Assembly: GCA_934270565.1 (NCBI GenBank)
Contig: CAKQPR010000004.1
Location: 60,590 to 124,589 of the forward strand
Length of the DNA: 64,000 nucleotides
From: an uncultured Clostridia bacterium
GTDB taxonomy: Bacteria > Bacillota > Clostridia > Christensenellales > Pumilibacteraceae
Direction: 5' to 3'
The position numbers and the translations under genes are program-made. The number at the start of each line of letters is the position of its first letter. The first letter of the stretch is position 1. The notes under the pieces were generated by a model. The model was not told the DNA's origin, ran no database searches, and saw only the letters and a list, made by a program, of their open reading frames with translations. Positions 47,337 through 56,740 of the stretch are shown here, one piece after another.

Positions 47337-47852
47337 ATGAAAAACATCGTTCTGATCGGAATGGCGGGCGCCGCGAAAACGACTACCGGCAAGGCGATCG
47401 CAAAAAAACTGAATATGCCGTTTTTCGACACCGACGAGGTTTACGTTTCGTATTACCGCGAAAGCATTTCGGATACGTTCGCGAACCTCGGCGAGGCGGT
47501 TTTCCGCGACAGAGAAACGGCGATCGCGAAGATGCTCGGAAAAGCCGACGGGGCGGTGATCGCCTGCGGCGGCGGGATCGTTCTTCGCGAGGAAAATATG
47601 GCCGCGCTCGGTAAAAACGCGGTCGTTGTTTTGCTTACCGCTTCGCCCGAAGCCATTTACGCGCGCGTTTCGAAAAACGATCGCAGACCGCTTCTTCGCG
47701 ACGGCGGGATCGAAAAAGTCAGAAAGATGATGTCCGACCGCGAGCCGCTTTACCGCAAATACGCCGACGTTACGTTCGACAACTCGTTTATCGGCGTGGA
47801 TCGGTGCTCGGATAAGATCGTCGCGATGTACAAAGAAAAATATAAATCGTAA
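47337..47852 (+). CDS. aroK: Shikimate kinase
   Basis: A 171-residue kinase that makes shikimate-3-phosphate for the enzyme encoded just upstream. The shikimate-binding region has FDTDEVYV, VFRDRE and CGGGIV, and the LID has RRPLL. The P-loop is IGMAGAAKTTTG: the glycine normally just before the Lys is Ala. The Lys and Thr are present, so the enzyme may still bind ATP, but the change is unusual. The order aroA-aroK, with its own promoter at 45986, gives a two-gene shikimate operon. Confidence 0.88.
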   Translation: MKNIVLIGMAGAAKTTTGKAIAKKLNMPFFDTDEVYVSYYRESISDTFANLGEAVFRDRETAIAKMLGKADGAVIACGGGIVLREENMAALGKNAVVVLLTASPEAIYARVSKNDRRPLLRDGGIEKVRKMMSDREPLYRKYADVTFDNSFIGVDRCSDKIVAMYKEKYKS

Positions 47853-47899
47853 ATTTGACCGATTATTTTGCATAAACCCGCCAAACGAGGCGTAAACCC

Positions 47900-47928
47900 T
47901 TGATTTTAAATGAGTTTTGCCGTATAAT
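47900..47928 (+). promoter_or_regulatory. Promoter for the phosphohexomutase
   Basis: TTGATT at 47900-47905 and TATAAT at 47923-47928 with a 17-base spacer. Confidence 0.75.
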
Positions 47929-47958
47929 ATATAGCGAAACACAAACGGAGACATACCG

Positions 47959-49449
47959 ATGAATTACGACGAACTCAAAAGCGGAACGGACGTGCGCGGA
48001 ACGGCGCTCGATATTAAAGGAGGCAAAGTCAACCTTACACTGACGGCGGTGCGCGATATCGCGGCGGCGTTCGGCGTTTTTCTGAAAGCGCGCAACCCGA
48101 AAGCTTCCGTCATCGCGGTAGGCGGCGACAGCAGACTGTCCACGCCCGATATCCGCGATACGGTCGCAAAGACGCTTGCTGGCGAAGGGTACGACGTGCT
48201 CGACTGCGGGCTTTGCTCCACGCCGTCGATGTTTATGATCACAAAGCTCGGCGATAAAAAAGCGGACGCTTCGGTGATGGTTACGGCTTCGCACCACCCC
48301 TCGGACAAGAACGGACTTAAATTTTTCCTGCCGTCGGGAGGACTAAGCGGCGGCGAAATTTCCGAAATTTTACGCTTGGCGAACGCCGGCGAAAAGATAG
48401 AAAACGCGGGCAGCGGCAAGATCGAAAAATACGACTTTATGGAAGTTTATTGCGCGTTTCTGCGCGATAAGGTAAAGACCGCGGTCGGCTCGGACAAGCC
48501 GCTCGAAGGAATGAAAATCGTCGTGGACGCGGGCAACGGCGCGGGCGCTTTTTACGTCGATCGTATTCTTAAACCGCTCGGCGCGGACACGACCGGCAGT
48601 CGGTTTCTCGAGCCGGACGGATCGTTCCCGAATCATATTCCCAACCCCGAAAATCCCGTCGCGATGGAGTTTATCCGCGAGGCGACCGTAAGTAGCGGCG
48701 CCGACCTCGGAGTGATTTTCGATACAGACGTCGATCGCGCGGCGGTCGTGGACAAGACGGGCAAGGAGATAAACCGCAACGCGCTTATAGCGCTCATTTC
48801 GGCGATTATCCTTAAAGAGCAGAAGGGAGCTACGATCGTCACCGATTCGGTTACGAGCGACGGGCTCAAAGCGTTTATCGAGGCGCACGGCGGCGTTCAT
48901 CACCGTTTCCGTCGCGGTTATAAAAACGTTATCGACGAGGCTGTCAGGCTTTGCGGCGAGGGCGTAAACGCTCCCGTTGCGATCGAGACGAGCGGTCACG
49001 CCGCGCTCAAAGAGAATTACTTCCTCGACGACGGCGCTTACCTCGTTACGCGGATCATAATAGAGTACGCGAAGCTCAAAAAAACGGGAGGGGAGATCGC
49101 CGACCTTATCGCCGATCTTCACGAAGCGAAAGAGGAACTCGAAATCCGTCTCGGTTTCAAGACCGACAACTGGCGCGAATACGGCGACGCGGTTATCGAG
49201 AGTATCAAGGACATAAAGCATACGGGGTTTGTCGTAGCGCCCGACAATCACGAGGGCGTAAGGGTTTCGATTCCCGCGCTCGAGGGCTGGTTTTTAGTGC
49301 GTATGAGCGTTCACGACCCGATTATGCCGATCAATATCGAGAGCGATCTGAGCGGCGGCGCAAAGAAAATAGCCGATCTTCTGCTCACTTACCTCGGCGA
49401 ATTCGAGGGGCTCGACGTCGCGCCGCTCGAAAAAGCAGTGAAAGACTGA
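47959..49449 (+). CDS. Phosphomannomutase/phosphoglucomutase
   Basis: A 496-residue alpha-D-phosphohexomutase. The start SGTDVRGTALD matches G-T-D/S-G-x-R-G. The phosphoserine is in VTASHHPSDKNGLKFF, the metal loop is DTDVDRAAV and the sugar loop is ETSGHAALKEN. It interconverts 1- and 6-phosphates of glucose or mannose for wall sugars and glycogen. The length fits PMM/PGM rather than GlmM (~450). It has its own promoter; transketolase follows after 51 bases. Confidence 0.9.
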   Translation: MNYDELKSGTDVRGTALDIKGGKVNLTLTAVRDIAAAFGVFLKARNPKASVIAVGGDSRLSTPDIRDTVAKTLAGEGYDVLDCGLCSTPSMFMITKLGDKKADASVMVTASHHPSDKNGLKFFLPSGGLSGGEISEILRLANAGEKIENAGSGKIEKYDFMEVYCAFLRDKVKTAVGSDKPLEGMKIVVDAGNGAGAFYVDRILKPLGADTTGSRFLEPDGSFPNHIPNPENPVAMEFIREATVSSGADLGVIFDTDVDRAAVVDKTGKEINRNALIALISAIILKEQKGATIVTDSVTSDGLKAFIEAHGGVHHRFRRGYKNVIDEAVRLCGEGVNAPVAIETSGHAALKENYFLDDGAYLVTRIIIEYAKLKKTGGEIADLIADLHEAKEELEIRLGFKTDNWREYGDAVIESIKDIKHTGFVVAPDNHEGVRVSIPALEGWFLVRMSVHDPIMPINIESDLSGGAKKIADLLLTYLGEFEGLDVAPLEKAVKD

Positions 49450-49500
49450 CGAATTAAAACAGTAATTAAACGGAGAAATTCCGCAAACAAGGAGATAAAA

Positions 49501-51468
49501 ATGAACGACATTCAGCAGCTTACCGTAAACTCCATCAGAGTTCTTTCCGCAGAAGCTATCGACAAAGCGAACAGCGGACACCCCGGGCTTCCGCTCGGAT
49601 CGGCGGCGATCGGTTACACGCTTTTCGCGAATAACCTCGTGCACAACCCCAAAGATCCCGCATTTTTCAACCGCGACCGCTTTGTGCTCAGCGCGGGTCA
49701 CGGATCGATGCTTCTGTATTCGCTTTTGCACCTTTTCGGTTACGGGCTTACGATGGACGATATCAAGTCGTTCCGTCAGGTAGGTTCGCTCACCCCGGGA
49801 CACCCCGAGTACGGTCATACCGTAGGCGTGGAAACTTCCACCGGTCCTCTCGGACAGGGCGTTGCGAACGCGGTCGGTTTCGCGGTAGCCGAAACGATGC
49901 TTGCCGCACGATTCAACAAGGACGACGCAAAGATCGTCGATCATTACACTTACGCGCTTTGCGGCGACGGTTGTATGATGGAGGGTATCGAGAGCGAAGC
50001 CGCTTCGCTTGCGGGAACGTGGAAGCTCGGTAAGCTCATCGTGCTTTACGACAGCAACCATATCACGATCGAAGGCGATACCGATATCGCTTTCACCGAG
50101 AACGTCGGCAAGCGTCACGAGGCGCAGGGCTGGCAGGTTCTCAAAGTCGCGGACGGCGAGGATATCGACGCGATCAACCGCGCGATCAAGAAAGCCAAGA
50201 AAGAAACCGAAAAGCCGTCGCTTATAATCATCACGACCAAAATCGGACACGGTTCGGCGAAAGAGGGGTCTGCGGACAGCCACGGAGCGCCGCTCGGAGC
50301 AGCCGTCACCGAAGAAATGAAAAAGAAACTCGGGTACGATTATCCCCCGTTCACCGTTCCGCAGGAAGTTTACGATCACACCGCCGCTATCGGCGCTCGT
50401 CTTGCGCGCGCGGAGAGAAAGTGGAAGAGACTCGTTCGCGAGTACAAGGCGAAATATCCCGCCGATTACGCGGCGTTCGTTGAGGCGACTAACGGCAAGC
50501 CGTTCGACCTTGCGTCCGTCGATTCGATCTGGGACAAGCCAGCAAAAGCGGACGCGACCCGCAACAGCAGCGGCGCGGTTCTTAACAAAATCGCCGCGCT
50601 TTGCCCGAAACTCGTGGGCGGCGCCGCGGACCTTGCGCCTTCGACCAAAACTTACCTTAAAGGACTCGGCGATTACAGCGCCGAAAACCGCGCCGGCAGA
50701 AATATGCATTTCGGTATCCGCGAGCACGCTATGAGCGCGATTACCAACGGTATGCAGCTTCACGGCGGGCTTACCGCGTTTTGCTCGACGTTCTTCGTGT
50801 TCTCGGACTATATGAAGAACGGTATGAGAATGAGCGCGATTATGGGACTTCCCGTGATCTATACTCTTACTCACGACTCTATCGGAGTGGGCGAGGACGG
50901 ACCTACTCATCAGCCGATCGAGCAGCTTGCCGCGCTTCGCACTATGCCGAATATGCGCGTGTTCCGTCCGGCGGATTACGCCGAAACCGTTGCAGCTTAC
51001 GCCGCGGCGCTCAAAGCGAATTGTCCGACATCGATAGTTTGTTCGCGCCAAAACCTCGTTCAGCTCGAAAACAGCGGCAAAGAAGCTATGCGCGGCGGAT
51101 ATATCGCGGACGATTGTGCGGGAAAACCCGACCTTATTCTTATCGCGACGGGCAGCGAAGTCGGTCTTGCGATCGAGGCGAAGAAGATTCTTGCCGAGGA
51201 CGGAAAGAAAGTCCGCGTCGTGTCCATGCCTTGCTGCGAGCTGTTCGACGAGCAGAGCGAAGCTTACCGCGAGAAGGTTTTACCCGCGTCGGTTCGCGCC
51301 CGCGTTGCCGTAGAGGCCGGCTGCACTCAGACTTGGTACAAGTACGTCGGTCTCGACGGAGCGGTTGTAGGAATTGACACGTTCGGCGAATCCGGTCCTG
51401 CCGATAAACTTATGGTCAAGTACGGATTTACGCCCGAGCACGTCGCCGAAGTCGCGCGCAGAGTATAA
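49501..51468 (+). CDS. tkt: Transketolase
   Basis: A 655-residue full-length thiamine-diphosphate enzyme (not the split N/C form of some Clostridia). Residues include NSGHPGLPLG, the ThDP motif GDGCMMEGIESEAAS...SNHITIEG, and the transketolase motif region GIREHAMSAITNGM. It moves two-carbon units between ketoses and aldoses in the non-oxidative pentose phosphate pathway, and so also supplies erythrose-4-phosphate to the shikimate genes upstream. The RBS is AAGGAGA. A palindromic element follows the stop. Confidence 0.95.
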   Translation: MNDIQQLTVNSIRVLSAEAIDKANSGHPGLPLGSAAIGYTLFANNLVHNPKDPAFFNRDRFVLSAGHGSMLLYSLLHLFGYGLTMDDIKSFRQVGSLTPGHPEYGHTVGVETSTGPLGQGVANAVGFAVAETMLAARFNKDDAKIVDHYTYALCGDGCMMEGIESEAASLAGTWKLGKLIVLYDSNHITIEGDTDIAFTENVGKRHEAQGWQVLKVADGEDIDAINRAIKKAKKETEKPSLIIITTKIGHGSAKEGSADSHGAPLGAAVTEEMKKKLGYDYPPFTVPQEVYDHTAAIGARLARAERKWKRLVREYKAKYPADYAAFVEATNGKPFDLASVDSIWDKPAKADATRNSSGAVLNKIAALCPKLVGGAADLAPSTKTYLKGLGDYSAENRAGRNMHFGIREHAMSAITNGMQLHGGLTAFCSTFFVFSDYMKNGMRMSAIMGLPVIYTLTHDSIGVGEDGPTHQPIEQLAALRTMPNMRVFRPADYAETVAAYAAALKANCPTSIVCSRQNLVQLENSGKEAMRGGYIADDCAGKPDLILIATGSEVGLAIEAKKILAEDGKKVRVVSMPCCELFDEQSEAYREKVLPASVRARVAVEAGCTQTWYKYVGLDGAVVGIDTFGESGPADKLMVKYGFTPEHVAEVARRV

Positions 51469-51501
51469 GAAAATACAAAAATAAATAACGTTACGTTGCA
51501 G

Positions 51502-51527
51502 AATTCGTGATACGTATCACGAATTTT
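51502..51527 (+). terminator. 24-bp perfect palindrome, probable terminator of tkt
   Basis: The sequence at 51502-51525 is a perfect inverted repeat centred on ACGT, followed by a short T run. It could instead be an operator for yfbR, whose start lies 19 bases on. Confidence 0.55.
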
Positions 51528-51544
51528 GCGTTTCGGGAGGTTTT

Positions 51545-52120
51545 ATGCAGTCGAAATTTTTTGCGTTTTTGTCGCGAATGAAGTATATCGATCGGTGGGG
51601 GCTTATGCGCTCGACGGTGAAGGAAAATATCGCCGAACACAGTCTCGAAGTTGCTTGGGTGGCGCATGCGCTCGCGGTGATCGAGAACAGATTTTTCGGC
51701 GGCTCGTTCGATCCTTACAAGGTTGGTATGGCGGGCGCGTATCACGAAACGGGCGAAGTCATTACCGGCGACCTTCCTACGCCGATCAAGTATTTCAGTC
51801 CGGAGATCGCTTCGGCTTATAAGAAAGTGGAGAAAAGCGCCGAGGACAGAATTTTAGCTACGCTTCCCGCCGAGCTTAAAGAGGATTTCGTTTGCCTCGT
51901 TCGCCCGAGCGACGATGAACGCAAGCTTGTAAAGTGCGCCGACAAGCTCACCGCGTATATAAAGTGCGAAGAGGAAATCGCCGCCGGCAACGCGGAATTC
52001 AAAAGCGCCCGCGAGACGATTTATAACGAGCTTAAAGCTTATAAGCAAAAGTCCGTTGCGTATTTCCTCGAAACGTTCTTGCCCGCGTTCAGGCTTACTT
52101 TGGACGAATTGAGCAAATAA
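51545..52120 (+). CDS. yfbR: YfbR-like 5'-deoxynucleotidase (HD family)
   Basis: A 191-residue protein that aligns along its length with E. coli YfbR: FFAFLSRMKYIDRWGLMR, EHSLEVAWVAHALA, EVITGDLPTPIKYF and a late KCADKLTAYIKC. YfbR dephosphorylates deoxynucleoside 5'-monophosphates. The metal pair His-Asp is His67-Glu68 here (YHETGEV instead of YHDASEV); the other ligands His32 and Asp at KCADK and the catalytic Glu71 are kept. The Asp-to-Glu change may alter metal use. The RBS is GGGAGG. Confidence 0.88.
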   Translation: MQSKFFAFLSRMKYIDRWGLMRSTVKENIAEHSLEVAWVAHALAVIENRFFGGSFDPYKVGMAGAYHETGEVITGDLPTPIKYFSPEIASAYKKVEKSAEDRILATLPAELKEDFVCLVRPSDDERKLVKCADKLTAYIKCEEEIAAGNAEFKSARETIYNELKAYKQKSVAYFLETFLPAFRLTLDELSK

Positions 52121-52241
52121 AGGCGCTGCCGACAGGGAGCCCCTGCGGGCAAGTCGGCGATGCCTGTACTTACTTTCGATAGAGCGCAGTAGGGGCGGAC
52201 GCCCTCGTCCGCCCGCAAATCTTGCGGAATGCAACCCCGCT

Positions 52242-52480
52242 TTGGTTTAAGAATAGTAACAAATATTTTCTTTAGAAAAGAAAGGAAAGGGTAATTTACT
52301 TTTTTCGGGCGGAGAAAACGCGCTGCCGCTATGGCTTACTTAAGAATAGTAACAAATATTTTCTTTGAGAAAAGAAATGAAAAAGTATTTTACTTTTTTC
52401 GGGCGGAGAAAAAAGTAACAAAAAAGCCGCCGGGACACTTGCGACTGTGTCCCGGACCCCGCAACGCTTTAAAGGTCGAA
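52242..52480. repeat. ~92-bp tandem repeat array with hairpin tail (2 units)
   Basis: One truncated and one full unit of AATAGTAACAAATATTTTC...GGCGGAGAAAA, then a tail with hairpin CCGGGACAC (52430-52438)/GTGTCCCGG (52447-52455) and CCCCGCAACGCTTTAAAGG. The same structure lies at 57842-58190. Confidence 0.8.
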
Positions 52481-52616
52481 AATGTAGTAACAGTAGGGTA
52501 GTCGGGTGACTTCCGTAGGGGATTTCTCCACTTCGCTGACGCTTCGGTCGAAATGACATTTTAAAAGTGGCAAATATAACGGTTGATAGAGTGTGGTAGG
52601 GTGGACAACCGCTAAT

Positions 52617-52757
52617 GCCTTCCCCCTTGGGGGAAGGTGGATTGCCGAAGCGATAGCGTAGGTAAGACGGATGAGGGGTCGGGATAAGACAAACGCAACG
52701 TAAAAGACAACCCCTCATCAGTCGCTACGCGACAGCTTCCCCCCAAGGGGAAGCCTT
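52617..52757. repeat. ~141-bp MITE-like palindromic element, copy C
   Basis: Same ends and inner GATGAGGGGT/ACCCCTCATC stem as copies A and B, with the conserved loop CGGGATAAGACAAACG and AACGTAAAAGACA. Confidence 0.8.
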
Positions 52758-52801
52758 ATAAGGTAGGGGCGATCCTCGTCCGCCCGACGGCGAGCCGCCG
52801 T

Positions 52802-52880
52802 GGGCAAGTCGGCGATGGCAGGGAGCCCCTGCGGGCAAGTCGGCGATGGCAGGGAGCCCCTGCGGGCATGTCGGCGATGC
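52802..52880. repeat. 31-bp tandem repeat, 2.6 copies
   Basis: Two identical 31-bp units (52802-52832 and 52833-52863), each GGGCAAGTCGGCGATGGCAG followed by GGAGCCCCTGC, then a partial third. A local expansion within the mosaic. Confidence 0.8.
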
Positions 52881-53510
52881 CCGTACTTACAAATTAACAT
52901 TATAAAACAAATCGAAACGGTACTTTGTTTCGTCATCCTGAGCGGAGCGCGAAGCGCGCAGTCGTAAGGATCTCGCGGGAGCGAACACGAACGTAAGTGA
53001 ACGGTATACCCATAAATATCCGCGATAGCGAACAAATCAAGGCCCACATTGCGCGGAAGGGGGCTCCCACCGCAGGTGGGTGGGGGATTGTAAAGTTGCT
53101 GTATGATTAACAGTTACGTTTTAACAATCCTACCGTCACTCAACTCGCTTACGCTCGTATTCGTGCCTACCCCCGGCTCGTAGCATAGCTACTTCGCCGC
53201 TTTGGCTAAAAACAGTCGCCTGTGGACTGTTTTTACGGTGCTTCGCACCGCCGCGTCGCGCCCTTTACACAAGGGAGGCAAGATATTGTCCGCTATCGCG
53301 GAATTGACCTATCGCAAAATAAGAGAATTCCGTTACGTTATGCGGCGGTCCGAGGGCGAACCGCCCTACCGTCGGCAAAGCCGACAAATACGGCCAAAAA
53401 CGTAGTAACGGCGGGGCAGTCGGCGGACTTTTGGCGGGGATAAAAATTTTCACAAAAATATTGCACAAAAATCAAGTTAAAAATTATGCACATTATTTTT
53501 CACAAGGGTC

Positions 53511-53539
53511 TTTACAACCTTAGAAAATTATGCTAAAAT
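53511..53539 (+). promoter_or_regulatory. Promoter of the ppx/gppA-maf-mreB unit
   Basis: TTTACA at 53511-53516 and TAAAAT at 53534-53539 with a 17-base spacer. The -10 box covers the upstream in-frame ATG at 53530, which argues that translation begins at the GTG at 53575. Confidence 0.75.
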
Positions 53540-53574
53540 TATTGGGAAAGAAAACTTTAAACGGAGACAGAATA

Positions 53575-55089
53575 GTGGAAAAAATTGCTGTAATCGACCT
53601 CGGAAGCAACACTGCGCGGCTTGTGCTCGCAAACGTATATTCGGGAGGCTATTTCGTAGTGTTCGACGAGCTCAAAGAGAGCGTCAGACTCGGACAGGAC
53701 ATGGACAGAGACGGGTTTCTTAAACCCTCGCGCGTGGCGCAGGCTGTAAAAACGCTCAAGATGTTCCGCAAGCTTTGCGACAGCTATGGCGTGGAAAAAG
53801 TATATGCGTATGCGACTAACGCTGTCCGTCGCGCAAAAAATCAGAAGAGTTTCATCGAAGAAATCAACACGGTTTGCGGTTTCAAAGTAAAGGTTCTGAG
53901 CGAAGAGGAAGAGGCGATGCACATTTATCACGGCGTTATCAACTCGCTCGATATCCCCAAAGCCGTTATTCTCGACATCAGCGGCAGCAGTATTCAGCTT
54001 ATTCAGTACAATCGCCGTAACGTTCTCAACCGCGAAAACCTTCCGTTCGGAACGATTACGCTTTGCGATCTTTTCGCCGATCCGTCCGTTACCCCCGAAG
54101 AGCAGGCGGCGCAGATGGAGCAGTACGTTACCGATCAGCTTTCGCGTATTCCGTGGCTTAAAGATCTCGATCCCGACGTTCAGTTCGTGGGCGTGGGCGG
54201 TTCGTTCCGTTCGCTCGCGAAGATCGTCAAGCGTATCAAGCGCTATCCGCTCGAGATGATCCACAATTTCCCCGTCACGAAAGAGGACCTCGACAACGTT
54301 TACGATATGGTCAAAACGCTTCCGCCCGAAAAGCGCTCCAAAATCAAGGGGCTCAGCTCGGACAGAGCGGACATTTTCGTTTCCGCGCTCGCCGCGATCA
54401 AGGCGTTTTTCAACACGACGTCGTTTGCACAGGTTACGGTTTCGGGTTCGGGAATCCGCGAGGGCGTTATGTTCGCTCACGCCGTTCCATCCACCGTCGA
54501 AAAGCCGATTACCGACGTGCTCGGTCACTCGGTCGGCACGCTTTTGGCGAGTTACGGACTCGACGTTCATCACGCCGAACACGTCTGCAATCTGTCCATT
54601 CAGCTTTATAAGCAGCTCCGCGTTCTGCACAAACTTCCCCGCCAGTATGTGAAAGTTCTTCGCATAGCCGCGCTTATGCACGACAGCGGATCGTGCGTAA
54701 AATTCTACGATCGCTATCGTCAGAATCTTTACTTTATTCTCAACAGCAATCTTTACGGCGTTTCGCACCGCGACCTTGTCCTTGCCGCGTTCGTGGCTCA
54801 GGGCAACCGCCGCGACGAATTCAACCTCGCCGAATGGTCGAAGTACAAAGACCTTCTTCGCGAAGAGGACCTTGTGGCGGTTATGCGCCTCGGCGTTATT
54901 CTCCGCGTTGCGGAGTGTCTCGACCGCAGTCGTCAGGGCGTTGTGAAAACGCTCAACTGCGACGTTCTCGGCGATTCGGTCATTATGAAAACCGAAGTCG
55001 AAGGCGACGCTTCGCTCGAAATCAAAGAGGCGCTCGGAGCCGGTACGGAGTTCGCCCGCGCGTTCCGCAAAAACCTCGAAATTCTGTAA
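53575..55089 (+). CDS. Ppx/GppA-family phosphatase (exopolyphosphatase-like)
   Basis: A 504-residue ASKHA-fold phosphatase with the start IAVIDLGSNTARLV, YATNAVRRAKN, ILDISGSSIQL and GVGGSFRSL phosphate loops (residues 1-300), then a C-terminal HD-like helical domain with LMHDSGSC. The family hydrolyses polyphosphate or pppGpp. GTG at 53575 is the start: GGAGACAG precedes it, and the ATG at 53530 lies inside the -10 box. The TAA overlaps the ATG of maf. Which substrate it prefers cannot be told. Confidence 0.88.
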   Translation: MEKIAVIDLGSNTARLVLANVYSGGYFVVFDELKESVRLGQDMDRDGFLKPSRVAQAVKTLKMFRKLCDSYGVEKVYAYATNAVRRAKNQKSFIEEINTVCGFKVKVLSEEEEAMHIYHGVINSLDIPKAVILDISGSSIQLIQYNRRNVLNRENLPFGTITLCDLFADPSVTPEEQAAQMEQYVTDQLSRIPWLKDLDPDVQFVGVGGSFRSLAKIVKRIKRYPLEMIHNFPVTKEDLDNVYDMVKTLPPEKRSKIKGLSSDRADIFVSALAAIKAFFNTTSFAQVTVSGSGIREGVMFAHAVPSTVEKPITDVLGHSVGTLLASYGLDVHHAEHVCNLSIQLYKQLRVLHKLPRQYVKVLRIAALMHDSGSCVKFYDRYRQNLYFILNSNLYGVSHRDLVLAAFVAQGNRRDEFNLAEWSKYKDLLREEDLVAVMRLGVILRVAECLDRSRQGVVKTLNCDVLGDSVIMKTEVEGDASLEIKEALGAGTEFARAFRKNLEIL

Positions 55090-55649
55090 TGAAAGTCATA
55101 CTCGCAAGCGCTTCGCCGCGCCGAAGAGAACTTATCGCGAAAATCGACGGACTCGAAGTTTCGATTGTGCCGAGCAATGCCGACGAAACCGTCGAAAAAT
55201 CGCCCGATCCCGCTTTGCACGCCGAAAACCTCGCGCTTCTGAAAGCAAGAGACGTTTATAAAAAGACGGGCGGCGTCGTTGTAGGCGCGGATACCGTGGT
55301 TGCGCTCGACGGCAAAATTTACGGTAAGCCGAAGTCTGAAACTCAGGCGCGCGAATTTTTACGCGAGCTTTGCGGCAGAACGCACGAGGTCGTTACCGGC
55401 GTTGCGGTCGTGTGCGACGGCGGCGAAATCGGAGCTCACGAAACTACGCGCGTTACGCTTGCCGCGCGCGACGACAAGGCGATCGACGATTACGTCGCTA
55501 CCGGCTCGCCTATGGATAAGGCGGGCGCTTACGGTATTCAGGACGAAGCGTTCGCTCCGCTTAAAAAATCCGTTGACGGGGATATCGATAACGTTATCGG
55601 GCTTCCCGTCGCTTTACTCGCGAAAATCTTAAAGGAGAAAATCGGCTGA
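55089..55649 (+). CDS. maf: Maf-family nucleoside triphosphate pyrophosphatase
   Basis: A 186-residue enzyme: ILASASPRRRELI start, VVGADTVVALDGKIYGKP, and TRVTLAARDDKAIDDYVATG late. Maf removes dTTP, UTP and modified nucleotides and is linked to septum formation. The ATG at 55089 overlaps the previous stop (TAATG); the frame stays open much further upstream but that part duplicates the phosphatase coding sequence. As in Bacillus, maf precedes mreB. Confidence 0.92.
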   Translation: MKVILASASPRRRELIAKIDGLEVSIVPSNADETVEKSPDPALHAENLALLKARDVYKKTGGVVVGADTVVALDGKIYGKPKSETQAREFLRELCGRTHEVVTGVAVVCDGGEIGAHETTRVTLAARDDKAIDDYVATGSPMDKAGAYGIQDEAFAPLKKSVDGDIDNVIGLPVALLAKILKEKIG

Positions 55650-55650
55650 T

Positions 55651-56652
55651 ATGGCTACGATGGACATCGCAATCGAAATCGGAACGACTTTTACCTCGAT
55701 TTATGTGTCGGGCGAAGGGGTCGTTCTGCGCGAACCGAGCGTTGCGGCGTATTACGGCGACGATAAAAAACTGCTTGCCGTCGGGCGCGACGCGTGGGAG
55801 AAAAAGGGTAAAACCCCCGAGAGTACGACCGTCGTTTGCCCCGTTGCGGACGGTTACGTTTCCGATTTCGACGTAACTAAAGACATGCTCGCGCAGTTCG
55901 TAAAGCGCGTTCTGCCCCCGTCTTACGTTATTTTTCCGAAAATCCGCGCGGTTCTGGTAATTCCCACCGGACTTAACGTGGACGAGCGCCGCATTTACGA
56001 AGATATCGTTTTAGGCGCGGGCGTTGCGGAATGTACGCTTATAGAAAACGCCACCGCGGTTGCGCTCGGCACCGACCTCGATCTTGAAAAGGGCGGGCTT
56101 ATCGCGACTATCGGCGGCGGTGTGAGCGAAGTTGCGCTCGTCAGCTCGTTCGGAGTTATAGCGGGCTGCTCGATCAGCGTCGGCGGCAATATGATGGATA
56201 AGGCGCTGTCCGATTATCTTACCGGCAAATACGGCGTGAGAATAGGCACTTCCACGGCGCGCAGAATAAAAGAGGAAATAGGCAGTCTTTACGTCGGCGA
56301 CGTTGCGAGTATAGACGCCACGGGTATCGGAGTAAACACTTTCGCGCCCGCTTGCGTTACGGTGTATGCGGCGGACGTTTACGAGGCGATCGCGCCGTAC
56401 TATACGCGCGTTGCCGAGGCGATCGGCTCGGTTATGAGCCAGTGCCCGCCCGAACTCGCGCTCGAAGTAGCGGGCGAAGGTTTGCACCTTGCGGGCGGCG
56501 GAGCGAAGATCGCGGGCGTCGAACGCGTTATCGGCGCGGGGATCGGTATCCCCGTAAAGGTCGGTTTCGACTGCGAGCTCGCTTCGATGATAGGCGCGGG
56601 CAAGCTTCTCGGAAATCCGCGTTTGCTCAAAGAAATTCTCGATCGCGCGTAA
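55651..56652 (+). CDS. mreB: MreB/Mbl-type rod-shape-determining actin
   Basis: A 333-residue bacterial actin. The phosphate-1 loop is AIEIGTTFTSIYV (the usual DLGT is EIGT here), phosphate-2 is IGGGVSEVALVS and adenosine contacts are HLAGGGAKIAGV. MreB filaments guide wall synthesis along the cell side. It follows maf by one base. The usual partners mreC and mreD are missing between mreB and minD, and the EIGT loop is slightly off consensus, so this could be an Mbl/MreBH-like paralogue. Confidence 0.85.
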   Translation: MATMDIAIEIGTTFTSIYVSGEGVVLREPSVAAYYGDDKKLLAVGRDAWEKKGKTPESTTVVCPVADGYVSDFDVTKDMLAQFVKRVLPPSYVIFPKIRAVLVIPTGLNVDERRIYEDIVLGAGVAECTLIENATAVALGTDLDLEKGGLIATIGGGVSEVALVSSFGVIAGCSISVGGNMMDKALSDYLTGKYGVRIGTSTARRIKEEIGSLYVGDVASIDATGIGVNTFAPACVTVYAADVYEAIAPYYTRVAEAIGSVMSQCPPELALEVAGEGLHLAGGGAKIAGVERVIGAGIGIPVKVGFDCELASMIGAGKLLGNPRLLKEILDRA

Positions 56653-56733
56653 GGCTTCGGACGGAAGCGGCGGAAACGAGCAAAAGCGTTATAATTCGAC
56701 GACAAATCGCATATTTTTCTCGCAGACGCGAGG

Positions 56734-56739
56734 TATAAT
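56734..56739 (+). promoter_or_regulatory. -10 box for minD
   Basis: TATAAT 55 bases before minD. The -35 region is poor (ATATTT). The expected start point falls in the left arm of the terminator at 56741-56770. Confidence 0.5.
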
Positions 56740-56740
56740 G

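Larger units (their letters stand above)
52121..53510. repeat. 1.4-kb intergenic repeat mosaic
   Basis: No supported gene. In order it holds TACTTACTTTCGATAGAGCG and GGGGCGGACGCCCTCGTCCG units, the ~92-bp tandem array with tail (52242-52480), GAGAAATCCCC-type units (52517-52560), palindromic element copy C (52617-52757), a 31-bp tandem repeat of 2.6 copies (52802-52880), a GTCATCCTGAGCGGAGCGCG unit (52932) and a GGCGGTCCGAGGGCGAACC unit (53343). Small open frames crossing this stretch are composed of the repeats. Confidence 0.85.

Noticed and set aside
52329..52718. A ~129-codon minus-strand open frame
   Set aside because: It lies fully within repeat units (tandem array tail and palindromic element copy C), so its sequence is explained by repeats.
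53530..53574. ATG start 15 codons upstream in the Ppx/GppA gene
   Set aside because: It lies inside the predicted -10 box; the GTG at 53575 has a Shine-Dalgarno sequence and the family N-terminus.
54693..55088. 132-codon extension of maf
   Set aside because: It is out-of-frame reading of the phosphatase gene; the family start is the ATG at 55089.
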